The translations under genes and the position numbers were made by a program. Source: Streptomyces sp. MUM 178J (GTDB lineage: Bacteria; Actinomycetota; Actinomycetes; Streptomycetales; Streptomycetaceae). Taken from it: DNA of 64,000 bases. Location: NCBI RefSeq assembly GCF_022414575.1, contig NZ_JADWYQ010000011.1, positions 76,700 through 140,699 of the forward strand, written 5' to 3'. The notes beneath the pieces were generated by a model. That model saw nothing but the letters and a program-made list of their open reading frames with translations, searched no databases and was not told the origin of the DNA. Of the stretch, positions 14,929-23,888 are shown in pieces (position 1 is the first letter of the stretch; every line of letters begins with the position of its first letter).

Positions 14929-16221
14929 TCACCCCGCCGCGGCCGCAGCCCCCACCCCCGCCGCGATCCGGGCCACATCCTCATCACCCGTCACATACGG
15001 CGGCATCGTGTAGACCAGGTCCCGGAACGGCCGAAGCCACACCCCCTCGCCCACCGCGGCCCGAGTCGCCGCCGCCATGTCGACCTCGTGGTCCAACTGC
15101 ACGACGCCGATCGCACCCAGCACACGCACATCCCGTACACCCGGAATGTCCCGCGCCGCGGCGAGCCCGTCCCGCAGCCCCGCCTCGATGCGCTTGACCT
15201 CCTGACGCCAGTCCTGGGCGAGCAGCAGATCGATCGAGGCGCAGGCGACCGCGGACGCCAGCGGGTTGCCCATGAACGTGGGGCCGTGCGCCAGCACGGG
15301 GACCTCGCCGCGCGAGATGCCCTCGGCCACCCTCGGGGTGCACAGCGTCGCCGCCATCGTCAGATAGCCGCCGGTCAGCGCCTTGCCAAGGCACAACACA
15401 TCGGGGCTGACGCCGGCGTGCTCCGCGGCGAACAGCTCGCCGGTGCGCCCGAAGCCCGTCGCGATCTCGTCGAACACGAGCAGCACGTCATGCGCGTCGC
15501 ACGCCTCCCGCAGGACCCGCAGATACGCGGGGGAGCAGAACCGCATCCCGCCCGCGCCCTGCACCACCGGCTCCACGATCACCGCGGCCAGTTCCTCCGC
15601 ATGGCGGGCGATCAGCGCGCGCAGGGCGTCGGCGTACCCGGGGTCGTACTCCGCCGGCGGCGCGTCCGCGAAGATCTGCTCCGGAAGCACGCCCGACCAC
15701 AGGCCGTGCATCCCGCCGTCGGGGTCGCAGACCGACATCGGCTGCCAGGTGTCGCCGTGGTAGCCGCCGCGCCAGGTCAGCAGCCGCCGCTTCGCCGGCC
15801 GCCGCAGCGAACGCCAGTGCTGCAGACACATCTTGACCGCGACCTCGACGGAGACCGACCCCGAGTCGCAGAGGAAGACATGCTCCAGCGGCTCCGGGGT
15901 GATCTCGACCAGCCGGGCGGCCAGCCGCACGGCCGGCTCATGGGTGAGCCCGCCGAACATCACATGGCTCATCCGCTCCAGCTGGCCGCGCGCCGCCTCG
16001 TTGAGCACCGGGTGGTTGTAGCCGTGGATCGCGGACCACCACGACGACATGCCGTCGATCAGTTCGCTTCGGCCGTGGACGGGTTCGGCCAGCCGCAGCC
16101 GGACACCGGACGCCGACCGCACCACCAGCGGGTCCGTACGGCCCGGCATGGGGCCGTACGGGTGCCAGACGTGCGCCCGGTCCAGTGCGAGCAGCTCGCC
16201 GGGTGACAGCGGCTCAGGCAT
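14929..16221 (-). CDS. bioA: adenosylmethionine-8-amino-7-oxononanoate transaminase
   Basis: 430 residues, normal length. The class III aminotransferase fold is seen in [10 protein letters not shown] near the N-terminus, [15 protein letters not shown] (PLP-contacting Asp) and the PLP lysine in [11 protein letters not shown]. It transfers the amino group of SAM to KAPA, making 7,8-diaminopelargonate. The ATG overlaps the 3' end of bioB by 8 bp, so bioB and bioA are coupled. Confidence 0.95.
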   Translation of the reverse strand: MPEPLSPGELLALDRAHVWHPYGPMPGRTDPLVVRSASGVRLRLAEPVHGRSELIDGMSSWWSAIHGYNHPVLNEAARGQLERMSHVMFGGLTHEPAVRLAARLVEITPEPLEHVFLCDSGSVSVEVAVKMCLQHWRSLRRPAKRRLLTWRGGYHGDTWQPMSVCDPDGGMHGLWSGVLPEQIFADAPPAEYDPGYADALRALIARHAEELAAVIVEPVVQGAGGMRFCSPAYLRVLREACDAHDVLLVFDEIATGFGRTGELFAAEHAGVSPDVLCLGKALTGGYLTMAATLCTPRVAEGISRGEVPVLAHGPTFMGNPLASAVACASIDLLLAQDWRQEVKRIEAGLRDGLAAARDIPGVRDVRVLGAIGVVQLDHEVDMAAATRAAVGEGVWLRPFRDLVYTMPPYVTGDEDVARIAAGVGAAAAAG

Positions 16222-17365
16222 TGGGCGCGAGGTCCGTGCCGGCGCCGCGGCGGCGCACGGCCACCAGGTCCGTCCGGGCGGCCGACTGCTCCGCGTCCGC
16301 CCCCGCGGCGGCGGACGGCTCAGCTGAGCACACCGAGCCGCAGCCGCCGCCCTCCTCGTGCACCCGGTGCTCCGGCAGCGTGGTCGTCCCCGCGCCCTCC
16401 ACCTCGAAGCCCGCGTCCGCGATCATCTCCAGGTCCGCCTTGCCGGCCTGGCCCTCGCTCGTCAGATAGTCGCCGAGGAAGATCGAGTTGACCAGGTGCA
16501 GCGCCAGCGGCTGCATCGAGCGCAGATGCACCTCGCGGCCGCCCGCGAGCCGCACCTCCACATCGGGGCAGACGAAGCGGGCCATGGCGAGAATCCGCAG
16601 GCACCGCTGCGGAGTGAGGTGCCACTCCTTGGCCAGCGGAGTGCCCTCGAAGGGGATGAGGAAGTTCACCGGCACCGAGTCGGGGTCCAGCTCGCGCAGC
16701 GCGAACACCACGTCGACGAGGTCCTCGTCGCTCTCGCCCATGCCCGCGATGAGACCGGAGCACGCCGAAAGACCCGCCTGCTGGGCCTGCTGCACCGTCT
16801 CCACCCGGTCGGCGTAGGTATGGGTGGTGGTGATGTCCCCGTATGTCGCCTCAGAGGTGTTCAGGTTGTGGTTGTACGCATCCGCGCCCGCGGCCCGCAG
16901 CCGCTCCGCCTGCCCCTCGGAGAGCAGCCCGAGGCAGGCGCACACCTCGACGCCCTCGTTCTGCTCCTTGATCGCCTCGATGGTCTGCGACACCCGGTCG
17001 ACGTCGCGGTCCGTCGGCCCGCGGCCGCTCGCCACAAGGCAGACCCGCTTGGCGCCGCCGGCCACCCCGGCCGCCGCCGCCTCGGATGCCTCGTCCGGCT
17101 TGAGCCAGGTGTACTTGAGGATCTCCGCCTTGGACCCGAGCCGCTGGGAGCAGTAGGAGCAGTCCTCCGGACACAGCCCGGATTTGAGATTGACCAGATA
17201 GTTGAGCTTCACCCGCCGCCCGAACCACTTCCGCCGCACCTTTCCGGCCGCGGCCACCACGTCGAGCAGCTCGTCGTCGGAGCTCGCCAGCACGGCGAGC
17301 GCCTCGTCACGGGTCGGCAGCTCGCGCCGCAGCCCCTTCTCCACCAGCGTGTTCAGCAGGTCCAT
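16214..17365 (-). CDS. bioB: biotin synthase
   Basis: 383 residues from the ATG at 17365. The radical-SAM cluster motif CPEDCSYC (CxxxCxxC), the YNHNLNTS segment and the auxiliary-cluster region are all present. BioB inserts sulfur into dethiobiotin. Compared with the usual 340-350 residues it has a C-terminal Ala/Gly-rich extension of about 40 residues ([17 protein letters not shown] onward) with two extra cysteines. It is first in the minus-strand unit bioB-bioA-(gap)-bioD-VOC and is divergent from bioF over 145 bp, in which I saw no clear operator. Confidence 0.95.
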   Translation of the reverse strand: MDLLNTLVEKGLRRELPTRDEALAVLASSDDELLDVVAAAGKVRRKWFGRRVKLNYLVNLKSGLCPEDCSYCSQRLGSKAEILKYTWLKPDEASEAAAAGVAGGAKRVCLVASGRGPTDRDVDRVSQTIEAIKEQNEGVEVCACLGLLSEGQAERLRAAGADAYNHNLNTSEATYGDITTTHTYADRVETVQQAQQAGLSACSGLIAGMGESDEDLVDVVFALRELDPDSVPVNFLIPFEGTPLAKEWHLTPQRCLRILAMARFVCPDVEVRLAGGREVHLRSMQPLALHLVNSIFLGDYLTSEGQAGKADLEMIADAGFEVEGAGTTTLPEHRVHEEGGGCGSVCSAEPSAAAGADAEQSAARTDLVAVRRRGAGTDLAPNA

Positions 17366-17510
17366 GGCGCAGATCCTGACGTACCGCACACGCCGCGGCC
17401 AAGGAGGAACCCCACAACGGAGCATCTTAGAGGTGTGTGTATGGCCACATCCGCTCCTCGAGCGACCCCGGTTAGGGTCTGTGCGCTGCCTACAAAAGGA
17501 CCGGACCACC

Positions 17511-18656
17511 ATGCCGAAGGATCCTTTCGACTGGATCGACGACGCCTCGCGCCGCCGTGAACGGGCCGGGCTGGTGCGCACGCTCCGGCCGCGTGGAGCC
17601 GACGGCGGGCCGGTCGATCTCGCGGGCAACGACTACCTGGGGCTGACGCGTCGCCCCGAGGTGACCGAGGCGGCCGCGGCGGCCGCCAGGACCTGGGGCG
17701 CGGGGGCCACCGGCTCCAGACTGGTCACCGGCAGCACCGCCCTGCACGCGGAGCTGGAGCGGGAGCTGGCCGCGTTCTGCGGTTTCGAGGCGGCGCTGGT
17801 GCTGTCGTCCGGGTACGCCGCCAACCTCGCCGCCGTCACCGCGCTCAGCGGCCGTGAGGCGCTGATCGTCTCCGACGCGGGCAACCACGCCTCGATCGTC
17901 GACGGCTGCCGGCTCTCCCGGGCCGAGACCGCGGTGGTCGCGCACGCGGACGTCGACGCCGTACGCAAGACCCTTGAAGCACACCCGGGACGGCGCGCGG
18001 TGACGGTCACCGACTCGGTGTTCTCCGTGGACGGCGACGCGGCCCCGCTGACCGCGCTGGCGGAGGTCTGCGCGGAGGCGGGCGCCGGGCTGCTGGTGGA
18101 CGACGCGCATGGCCTCGGCGTCCTCGGCGACGGCGGACGGGGCGCCCTGCACTCCGCCGGGCTCGCCGGCCGCTCGGGCGTGGTCGCCACGGTGACGCTC
18201 TCCAAGTCGCTGGGCAGCCAGGGCGGTGCGGTACTCGGCCCGGCCCGGGTGATCGACCACCTGGTCAACACCGCCCGCAGCTTCATCTTCGACACCGGGC
18301 TCGCCCCGGCAGCGGCGGGTGGGGCCCTGGCAGCGCTGCGCGTGCTGCGCCGGGAACCCGCCCTGCCGGCCAGGACCCGCGCCCTCGCCCGGACGCTGCA
18401 CCGGCGGCTGACCGGCGAGGGGTTCACAGCGGCCCGGCCGGACGCGGCGGTCGTCTCCGTGCACGCGCCCTCTCCCGAGGCCGCCGTGCGCTGGGCGGCC
18501 GACTGCCGCGCGGCCGGGCTTGCGGTGGGATGCTTCCGTCCGCCGTCCGTGCCGGACGGCATTTCACGCATCAGGCTGACGGCCCGCGCCGACCTGACGG
18601 ATCAGCAGGTGGAGCGGGCCGTCACCACCATCGTGGGGACGGCTCCGGTCAGCTGA
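17511..18656 (+). CDS. bioF: 8-amino-7-oxononanoate synthase
   Basis: 381 residues. Family features: [16 protein letters not shown] at the N-terminus, [10 protein letters not shown], and the PLP lysine in [11 protein letters not shown]. The enzyme condenses pimeloyl thioester with L-alanine to KAPA, the first committed ring-forming step. With the divergent bioB-A-D this completes the late biotin pathway; bioC/bioH-type pimeloyl genes are not in the window. AAGGA lies 13 bases before the ATG. Its last 8 bp overlap the convergent DUF397 gene. Confidence 0.95.
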   Translation: MPKDPFDWIDDASRRRERAGLVRTLRPRGADGGPVDLAGNDYLGLTRRPEVTEAAAAAARTWGAGATGSRLVTGSTALHAELERELAAFCGFEAALVLSSGYAANLAAVTALSGREALIVSDAGNHASIVDGCRLSRAETAVVAHADVDAVRKTLEAHPGRRAVTVTDSVFSVDGDAAPLTALAEVCAEAGAGLLVDDAHGLGVLGDGGRGALHSAGLAGRSGVVATVTLSKSLGSQGGAVLGPARVIDHLVNTARSFIFDTGLAPAAAGGALAALRVLRREPALPARTRALARTLHRRLTGEGFTAARPDAAVVSVHAPSPEAAVRWAADCRAAGLAVGCFRPPSVPDGISRIRLTARADLTDQQVERAVTTIVGTAPVS

Positions 18657-18864
18657 CTCCGCCCTCGCCGAGAGCGGCGAGAAACCGCTCCCAGGCGGGG
18701 GAGGAGACCCGCAGCGGACGGAGTGAGACATCCTTGGAGTCCCTGACGGCCAGCGAGGCGTCGGGCAGCCTGGCCGCCTCGACGCAGTTGCCTTTCGCCA
18801 CGCTGCGACTGCTGCGCCGCCAGGTCAGGGCGCGTTTCGGAAGACTTTCCGGCATGTCGGGCAT
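18649..18864 (-). CDS. DUF397 domain protein (AbaA-orfD/WhiJ-cluster type)
   Basis: 71 residues from the ATG at 18864, with AAGGAGG eight bases upstream. Conserved DUF397 features are WRRSSRSVAKGNCVEAA, AVRDSKD and a final WERFLAAL. These small proteins occur with XRE/DUF5753 regulators in Streptomyces WhiJ/AbaA-like clusters, where they are thought to act with the regulator. The regulator gene is 100 bp upstream on the same strand. Confidence 0.9.
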   Translation of the reverse strand: MPDMPESLPKRALTWRRSSRSVAKGNCVEAARLPDASLAVRDSKDVSLRPLRVSSPAWERFLAALGEGGVS

Positions 18865-18967
18865 CGGGGGTGCCTCCTTGGGGTGAGGGCCTGAACGGCG
18901 TCGAGCCGGGGGCGACTCGGCGGCAGTGGTCGTCCATCGGGCTGTACGGATCGTTCTCGGCGGTGGC

Positions 18968-19828
18968 TCACGGATCGACGATGATCCGCCCGATGAGCTC
19001 CAAGGTGTCCTCAGGAGAGAGGGCGCGCGCCTGCATCGCGCTGAAGGCGCCGCTGTACACCTCGAGGTCTTCTTTCCGTTCAAGGCAGAGGCTACTCGTC
19101 AAGTGGTCTATTACGACCACATTCAGATCAGAAATGTTCGGAAAGGAGAAGATGACGAAAGGTCCCGCGAGTCCCGCATAGCCGCCGGTCGCAAAGGGCA
19201 CCACCTGCAGCCGGACGCACGGCAGTTGGGCCAGCTCCGCCAGCCGCCGCAGCTGTGCGCGCATCACCGCCCGTCCGCCCACCTCCCGGCGCAGCACCGC
19301 CTCGTCGAGCACCGCGCTGAGCGCCAGCGGCCGCTCGGCGCACAGCACCGACTGACGGGCGATCCGCACCTCCACCAGGGAGTTCACCGTCGCAGCGGGC
19401 AGCCGGTCAAGCGTCGCCCGGGTCACCGCACGGGCATAGTCCGCCGTCTGCATCAGACCCGGCACGACACAGGTCTCCAGTGTGCGGGCCGTACTCGCCT
19501 GCGACTCCAGCGAGATGAAGTCCCGGTACTCCGCGGGCAGCAGCCCTCGGTAGGCGTGCCACCAGCCGCTGCCGCCGCCGTCCGCCGCCGCGCCCGCCAG
19601 GGTCGTCAGCAACGTACGCCGCCGGGCGTCGCCGACCCCGTACACATCCAGCAGCAGCGTCACATCGGTCGCCCTGACCCCGCTGGCGCCGGTCTCGATC
19701 CTGCTCACTTTCGACTGGTGCCAGCCGGCGAGGCGGGCGGCCTCACGGCTGGTGAGGCCGGCGGTCTGCCGCAGCCCCCGCAGCTCCTCCCCGAGTTGGC
19801 GGCGGCGCACCGCTGGGCCCTGTCTCAT
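18968..19828 (-). CDS. XRE-family regulator with DUF5753 ligand/partner domain (WhiJ-like)
   Basis: 286 residues. Residues 8-65 are a Cro/CI helix-turn-helix (GLTSREAARLAGWHQSKVSR, then IETGASGVRATDV). Residues about 95-280 are a DUF5753 domain (YRDFISLESQASTARTLETC; QTADYARAV; DLNVVVIDHLT). GAGGAG lies 8 bases before the ATG. With the DUF397 gene downstream and the anti-sigma-like ATPase gene divergent upstream, this forms the three-gene WhiJ/AbaA-type set linked to developmental control in Streptomyces. Confidence 0.88.
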   Translation of the reverse strand: MRQGPAVRRRQLGEELRGLRQTAGLTSREAARLAGWHQSKVSRIETGASGVRATDVTLLLDVYGVGDARRRTLLTTLAGAAADGGGSGWWHAYRGLLPAEYRDFISLESQASTARTLETCVVPGLMQTADYARAVTRATLDRLPAATVNSLVEVRIARQSVLCAERPLALSAVLDEAVLRREVGGRAVMRAQLRRLAELAQLPCVRLQVVPFATGGYAGLAGPFVIFSFPNISDLNVVVIDHLTSSLCLERKEDLEVYSGAFSAMQARALSPEDTLELIGRIIVDP

Positions 19829-19859
19829 CAGGCGCTCCTCCTCGCCACTCAGGGCACTT

Positions 19860-19886
19860 GGCGCTCATGGCACTCATGGCGCTCAT
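19860..19886. repeat. 9-bp tandem repeat (GGCGCTCAT, three units)
   Basis: Three consecutive 9-bp units (GGCGCTCAT, GGCACTCAT, GGCGCTCAT) lie 32 bp upstream of the XRE gene start. They may be helix-turn-helix binding repeats or simple slippage. Confidence 0.7.
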
Positions 19887-19968
19887 GGCTCAAAGAGCCG
19901 GTCGCGTCCCCGAGTGTGCGCCCAAATACGGTCTTCCGTCGCAGAGTTCACCGTATCGAGCGACAGAT

Positions 19969-19978
19969 ATATGCATAT
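19969..19978. promoter_or_regulatory. AT-rich palindrome ATATGCATAT in the XRE/ATPase divergent region
   Basis: A perfect 10-bp palindrome in a stretch (19960-19985) that is conspicuously AT-rich for this genome, between the divergent XRE regulator and the ATPase gene. It is a candidate promoter/operator for either gene. Confidence 0.45.
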
Positions 19979-20107
19979 CTTGGTGGATCGTCGCACCTGA
20001 TGGCATGACAAGTGGCAGTCTGGCCGTATACCGCAATCCGTGGCCGTCCTCGTGTTGATCCGCTACGAGTCGGAGCCCGGCCCCGGTGGGAAAGGGACAG
20101 TGTCGCC

Positions 20108-20548
20108 ATGGCAGACCACCAGGAAGCATCCATCACTCTGCCGAGCGATCCGGCTTCGGTCTCCGTCGCCCGGCGGTATGTCACCGACGTCGTCTCCGAA
20201 TGGGGACTGCCGGAAGAGGCGGAAGCCGTCGACACCGTACGGCTGATCGTCTCGGAACTCGCCACCAACGCCGTGCAGCACACCTTCGGCCAGTCGCCCA
20301 CCTTCACCGTGGACATCCGGCTGGAGCGCGACGAGAAACTGCGGATCGGCGTCACCGACAGCCATCCGCGCTGGCCGCAGAGGCTGCCCGCGGCCGTACG
20401 GCAGGACAACGGCCGAGGAATGGTCATCATCCGCACCCTCACGGCGGAGTACGGCGGCCAGCTCTCGGTCACCCCGACCTCCGAGGGCGGCAAGACGGTC
20501 TGGATCGCACTGCCGTGGGCGGGCGTGGCGGCGCCGCTCAGGAGCTGA
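20108..20548 (+). CDS. ATP-binding protein of the RsbW/anti-sigma-factor HATPase type
   Basis: 146 residues. A GHKL ATPase fold: N-box ELATNAVQHT with the metal-binding Asn, then LRIGVTDSHPRWP (G1) and QDNGRGMVIIRTL (G2). In Streptomyces such single-domain proteins are anti-sigma-like kinases; many stand beside WhiJ/DUF397 sets. I chose the ATG at 20108, preceded by AAAGGGA; the open frame back to 20012 lacks a ribosome-binding site. Confidence 0.85.
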   Translation: MADHQEASITLPSDPASVSVARRYVTDVVSEWGLPEEAEAVDTVRLIVSELATNAVQHTFGQSPTFTVDIRLERDEKLRIGVTDSHPRWPQRLPAAVRQDNGRGMVIIRTLTAEYGGQLSVTPTSEGGKTVWIALPWAGVAAPLRS

Positions 20549-20693
20549 CCGCGGCACGAGCCGGCCGAGCCCCCTGCCGATGCGCGCGACCGCCGCCCCC
20601 GTCGGCGCCGCGTGAGCCGAGCGAAGCATGGGCCGGCCGCCGCGGCGGGGGCGCCGTGATGAGGCGTCGCCCATGGGCGTCAGGCGTCAGGCG

Positions 20694-21221
20694 TCAGCGC
20701 ACCCGTCCGTAGGAGACGCGCTTTGTCCAGATCTTCTGCAGGCTGACCACGGAACCGGACTTGGGGGAGTGCCAGATCCGCCCTCGCCCGGCGTAGATCC
20801 CGACGTGGTAGACGCGGCTGCCGGAGTGGAAGAAGACCAGATCGCCCTGCCTGCGCGAGCGGGCCGAGATCCTGCTGGTCCGGTTGTACTGCTGCTGAGC
20901 CGTGCGGGGCAGTTTCTTGCCCGCCTTCCTGTACGAGTACAGCGTCAGCCCCGAGCAGTCGAAGCGGTGCGGTCCCGCGGCCCCGTACTGGTAAGGGGAG
21001 CCCTTCTTTGAGGCCGCCACATGGAGCGCCTTGACGGCGTGGACGGCGGCGTGCGCCGACGGCGCGGCGCTCGGAGCCAGCAGGGACCCGCCGAACGCGA
21101 TGAAGGTCAGGGCCGACACCGCGACCACGCGGGTCATCCGGGAGGTGCGGGAGAGCCGTGAAGGCCGGGACATGCGTGAGGTGCGGGGGCAGGGAAACGG
21201 GATGCGAATCTGCGCGTTCAT
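20694..21221 (-). CDS. secreted NlpC/P60-family cell-wall endopeptidase
   Basis: 175 residues. An Arg/Ser-rich N-region (SRMSRPSRLSRTSRMTR) leads into a signal peptide (VVAVSALTFIAFGGSLLA) ending near SAHAA. The mature part is one NlpC/P60 domain with Cys in RFDCSGLTLYSY, His in YHVGIYAG and a third polar residue in IWHSP. Such enzymes cut peptide stems of peptidoglycan. AAGGGG precedes the ATG by 7 bases and overlaps the 3' end of a predicted c-di-AMP riboswitch, so the gene is probably controlled by c-di-AMP like other Streptomyces wall hydrolases. Confidence 0.9.
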   Translation of the reverse strand: MNAQIRIPFPCPRTSRMSRPSRLSRTSRMTRVVAVSALTFIAFGGSLLAPSAAPSAHAAVHAVKALHVAASKKGSPYQYGAAGPHRFDCSGLTLYSYRKAGKKLPRTAQQQYNRTSRISARSRRQGDLVFFHSGSRVYHVGIYAGRGRIWHSPKSGSVVSLQKIWTKRVSYGRVR

Positions 21222-21227
21222 ACGCGA

Positions 21228-21425
21228 CCCCTTCGTCAGCCGCCGGTAAGGATGACCCGTCGGGTGCGGGCGACGCGGCCGCCCGGCCGCCGAAGCGGCC
21301 CGACCCCTCGGGCGGCCAGATGGGGCGGCGGCCGTCCCGTGTGCTGCTCGGGTTCTCCACTCCTGCCGATCCGTTGCTGTCGACCAGGCATCCGGTGCGG
21401 CGGCAGGACTCGGCGTCCGCTCCGG
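21228..21425 (-). ncRNA. ydaO/yuaA-type c-di-AMP riboswitch
   Basis: Read on the minus strand, the leader has in order GCCGAGTCCTGCCG, then GGCAGGAGTGGAGAACCC, then CCCGAGGGGTCGGGCC with a GCTTCGGC hairpin, then CACCCGACGGGTCATCC, ending in GGCTGACGAAGGGG just before the start codon. These blocks match, in order and spacing, the conserved segments of actinobacterial ydaO aptamers (GCCGAATCC, GGGAGCGGGGAACCC, AGGGGTGAA, ACCCGACAGCTCACC, GACGAAGGAG) as I remember them. Placement before an NlpC/P60 gene is typical. The limits are approximate. Confidence 0.8.
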
Positions 21426-21495
21426 ACCGCCCCGTCCCGATGGCGGGGGCTTGTCGTCCCTCGGATCTTGGCGTGTGGAATGCCTGATTTGTTGG

Positions 21496-21519
21496 CAGAA
21501 ACGGCTGTTTGCGTTTCTG
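21496..21519. promoter_or_regulatory. perfect inverted repeat CAGAAACG-N8-CGTTTCTG
   Basis: 8-bp arms around GCTGTTTG, about 70 bp upstream of the riboswitch 5' end on the minus strand, so within the likely promoter region of the NlpC/P60 gene. It could be a dimeric regulator site or a stem-loop. The remainder of 21520-21732 shows no gene. Confidence 0.5.
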
Positions 21520-21732
21520 TTTCATGGTTGATCCGTTCGGGGGGCCGGCCTCTGGGCGGGGTCGGTCGCTTGCTGCTTCCCGGCAGCCGTACCAGCGTCG
21601 GAGCACGACATTCGGCTAGATGTGCGATCCGCTTCCGGGGGCTTGCTTCGCACATGCGTACGGGATTCGCCTGGGCCGAATGGGGGAGGAATCGTGATAC
21701 CCGGTCGGCGGTTGACAGCGGCCGACATACCG

Positions 21733-22041
21733 TCAACGCGCCGACGACGGAGGCACGGTGACCCGGCGGGTCCGGCGATCGCCGTCCAGCAGCCGCAGGG
21801 CTTCGGCGAGTGTGGCCGTGTGCAGCTCGCTCTCGCCGCGCAGATGCATCAGCGTCAGAGCGTCCTTCAGCGCCGTCGCCCGCCCGGCCAGCGCCTGCGC
21901 CGCCCGCAGTGCGCCGTAGGTGTGCGTGCAGCGGGCGGGGTTGCTGCGGCCGACCAGGTCGACCAGGTCGAGGTAGGCGTCGACGACCTGGGCCTCGGCC
22001 CGCGTGAGCGCGGGCAGCGGGGGCAGTTCAGGGGGAAGCAC
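21733..22041 (-). CDS. small hypothetical protein in operon with clpP paralogue
   Basis: 102 residues from a GTG with GAGG seven bases upstream. Predicted all-helical (LTRAEAQVVDAYLDLVDLVG; YGALRAAQALAGRATALKDA; ELHTATLAEALRLLDGD). I do not recognise the family. It starts 7 bp after the ClpP paralogue stop, so the two are co-transcribed and it may be a partner or adaptor of that protein; this is inference. Confidence 0.65.
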   Translation of the reverse strand: MLPPELPPLPALTRAEAQVVDAYLDLVDLVGRSNPARCTHTYGALRAAQALAGRATALKDALTLMHLRGESELHTATLAEALRLLDGDRRTRRVTVPPSSAR

Positions 22042-22048
22042 GGCCGCC

Positions 22049-22681
22049 TCACCTGGAGTCGGCGGCGGGCGATGCCTTGCGGCCCGTGATCACATGGTCG
22101 ACCAGGCCGTACTCCTTCGCTCCGGCGGCATCGAGCACCGCGTCCCGCTCCAGATCGGCGGCGATCCGCTCCGCGCTCTGCCCGGTGTGCCGCACCAGCA
22201 TCCCCGCGATCTGTTCGCGCAGCCGCAGCAACTCACCGGTGTGGATCTCCAGATCGGCCGGCCGGCCGCGCAACGGCTCCTCGTAGGCGGGCTGCCGCAT
22301 CACGACCCGCGCTCCCGGCAGCGCCAACCGCTTCCCGGGCGCGCCGGCGGCCAGCAGCACGGCGGCGGTCGACGCCGCCTGCCCGATGCAGGTCGTCTCC
22401 ACGTCGCAGGTGATGGTCTGCATCGTGTCGTAGATCGCGGACATGGCGCTCGTGGAGCCGCCGGGCGAGTTGATGTAGAGGGAGACATCCCGGTCGGGAG
22501 CCGTGTGCTCCAGGTGAAGCAGCTGGGCGATCACGTCGTTGGCTGCGATGTCGTCGACATCGGTCCCCAGGAGGACGATCCGCTCCTCGAGCAGCTTCGC
22601 GTACGGGTCGAGCGTCCGGGTGCCCGGGCTTGTGCGCTCGGTGAACTCCGGGACGACATGGCGGGCGGCGGGGCGGTTCAT
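22049..22681 (-). CDS. ClpP-family protease paralogue with catalytic His replaced by Arg
   Basis: 210 residues. The ClpP fold is clear: [19 protein letters not shown], the nucleophile Ser104 in [12 protein letters not shown], and Asp180 in ERDAVLD. At the third triad position the normal MIHQP reads VMRQP, so the catalytic His is Arg129 (codon 22295-22297). The subunit is probably inactive alone and may assemble with an active ClpP, as seen for mixed ClpP barrels. It resembles the accessory ClpP3-5 group of Streptomyces. The ATG at 22681 matches homologue N-termini ([13 protein letters not shown]); ATGs at 22693 and 22717 lie among repeated GTCGAGGAGAT sequences. Confidence 0.88.
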   Translation of the reverse strand: MNRPAARHVVPEFTERTSPGTRTLDPYAKLLEERIVLLGTDVDDIAANDVIAQLLHLEHTAPDRDVSLYINSPGGSTSAMSAIYDTMQTITCDVETTCIGQAASTAAVLLAAGAPGKRLALPGARVVMRQPAYEEPLRGRPADLEIHTGELLRLREQIAGMLVRHTGQSAERIAADLERDAVLDAAGAKEYGLVDHVITGRKASPAADSR

Positions 22682-22743
22682 GATGTGACTCATCTCCTCG
22701 ACGTATCTCCTCGACATGGATCGGCACATTGTTCTGTAAAAAA

Positions 22744-22758
22744 TGTACAGGACGTACA
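22744..22758. promoter_or_regulatory. TGTAC-N5-GTACA palindrome (Phd/YefM-type operator)
   Basis: TGTACAGGACGTACA lies 18 bp upstream of the antitoxin ATG, and a half-overlapping CTGTA-N7-TACAG (22734-22750) adds a second repeat. YefM-family antitoxins recognise TGTACA-core palindromes in their own promoters. The site also lies just upstream of the divergent clpP paralogue. Confidence 0.6.
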
Positions 22759-22776
22759 GGCCGTTATGATGGGGCC

Positions 22777-23058
22777 ATGGCCTACGAGATTCCGGTGACG
22801 CAAGCCAGGGCGGAGCTCGCCGACCTGATCAACCGTGTTGTCTACGGCGGTGAGCGAGTGGTGGTGACCCGGCACGGCAAGCCGCTGGTCGCCCTGGTCT
22901 CGGCCGCTGACCTGGAGCGTCTGGAGCAGTCGGCCGAAGCGGGCGACGAGCCGGCCGTCCCGTCGGTCTCCTCGCTGGGCACGCCCCCGTCCGCTCCCGG
23001 CGAACAGCCCCGGTTCGGCCTCACCGCCCGGCGTCGCGACCCGCTCCGCGGAGAGTGA
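22777..23058 (+). CDS. Phd/YefM-family antitoxin (no adjacent toxin)
   Basis: 93 residues. The N-terminal 55 residues ([20 protein letters not shown], then [20 protein letters not shown]) are a classic Phd/YefM DNA-binding fold. The C-terminal tail (residues 60-93) is Pro/Ser-rich and disordered, the region that wraps the toxin in complete systems. No RelE/YoeB or Doc-like gene follows; ureA starts 200 bp downstream. It may be an orphan regulator or pair with a distant toxin. Confidence 0.88.
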   Translation: MAYEIPVTQARAELADLINRVVYGGERVVVTRHGKPLVALVSAADLERLEQSAEAGDEPAVPSVSSLGTPPSAPGEQPRFGLTARRRDPLRGE

Positions 23059-23261
23059 CCACGGCAGTCCAGTGCCGCCTCCACACCCCCCGGACCTGCT
23101 GCAACCCAAGATCAGTTAACGCGCCGGAAAAACTTGCCGCCTAACGTTCAACCGCCGGCCCGCAGTCGCCCGTGTCCAGGCAAAGACCGCTCTCACGTCG
23201 GCTAGGGTCCCGCTGCGCCCGGACCTCGTCCGTCCGGGCCCGTGAACAGTGAGGTGGACTG

Positions 23262-23564
<303 letters not shown>

Positions 23565-23576
23565 GGGAGGCCGCTG

Positions 23577-23888
23577 ATGATCCCCGGAGAGATCCTGTAC
23601 GGCGAAGGGCGCATCGCCGTCAACGAGGGCCGCCCGATCACCCGGCTCACGGTCCTCAACGCCGCCGACCGGCCTATCCAGGTCGGCTCCCACTACCACT
23701 TCGCCGAGGCCAACCCCGGCCTCGACTTCGACCGCGCCGCCGCCCGCGGCACCCGGCTGAACATCGCAGCCGGCACCGCCGTCCGCTTTGAGCCGGGCGT
23801 CCCCGTCGACGTCGAACTCGTCCCCCTCGCCGGCCGCCGCACCGTCCCCGGACTGCGCGGGGAGACCGGAGGCGGTCTCGATGGCTGA
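23577..23888 (+). CDS. ureB: urease subunit beta
   Basis: 103 residues. [37 protein letters not shown] and [17 protein letters not shown] are the beta-subunit signatures. AGGGAGG precedes the ATG by eight bases, 12 bp after the ureA stop. Its last 8 bp overlap ureC. Confidence 0.97.
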   Translation: MIPGEILYGEGRIAVNEGRPITRLTVLNAADRPIQVGSHYHFAEANPGLDFDRAAARGTRLNIAAGTAVRFEPGVPVDVELVPLAGRRTVPGLRGETGGGLDG

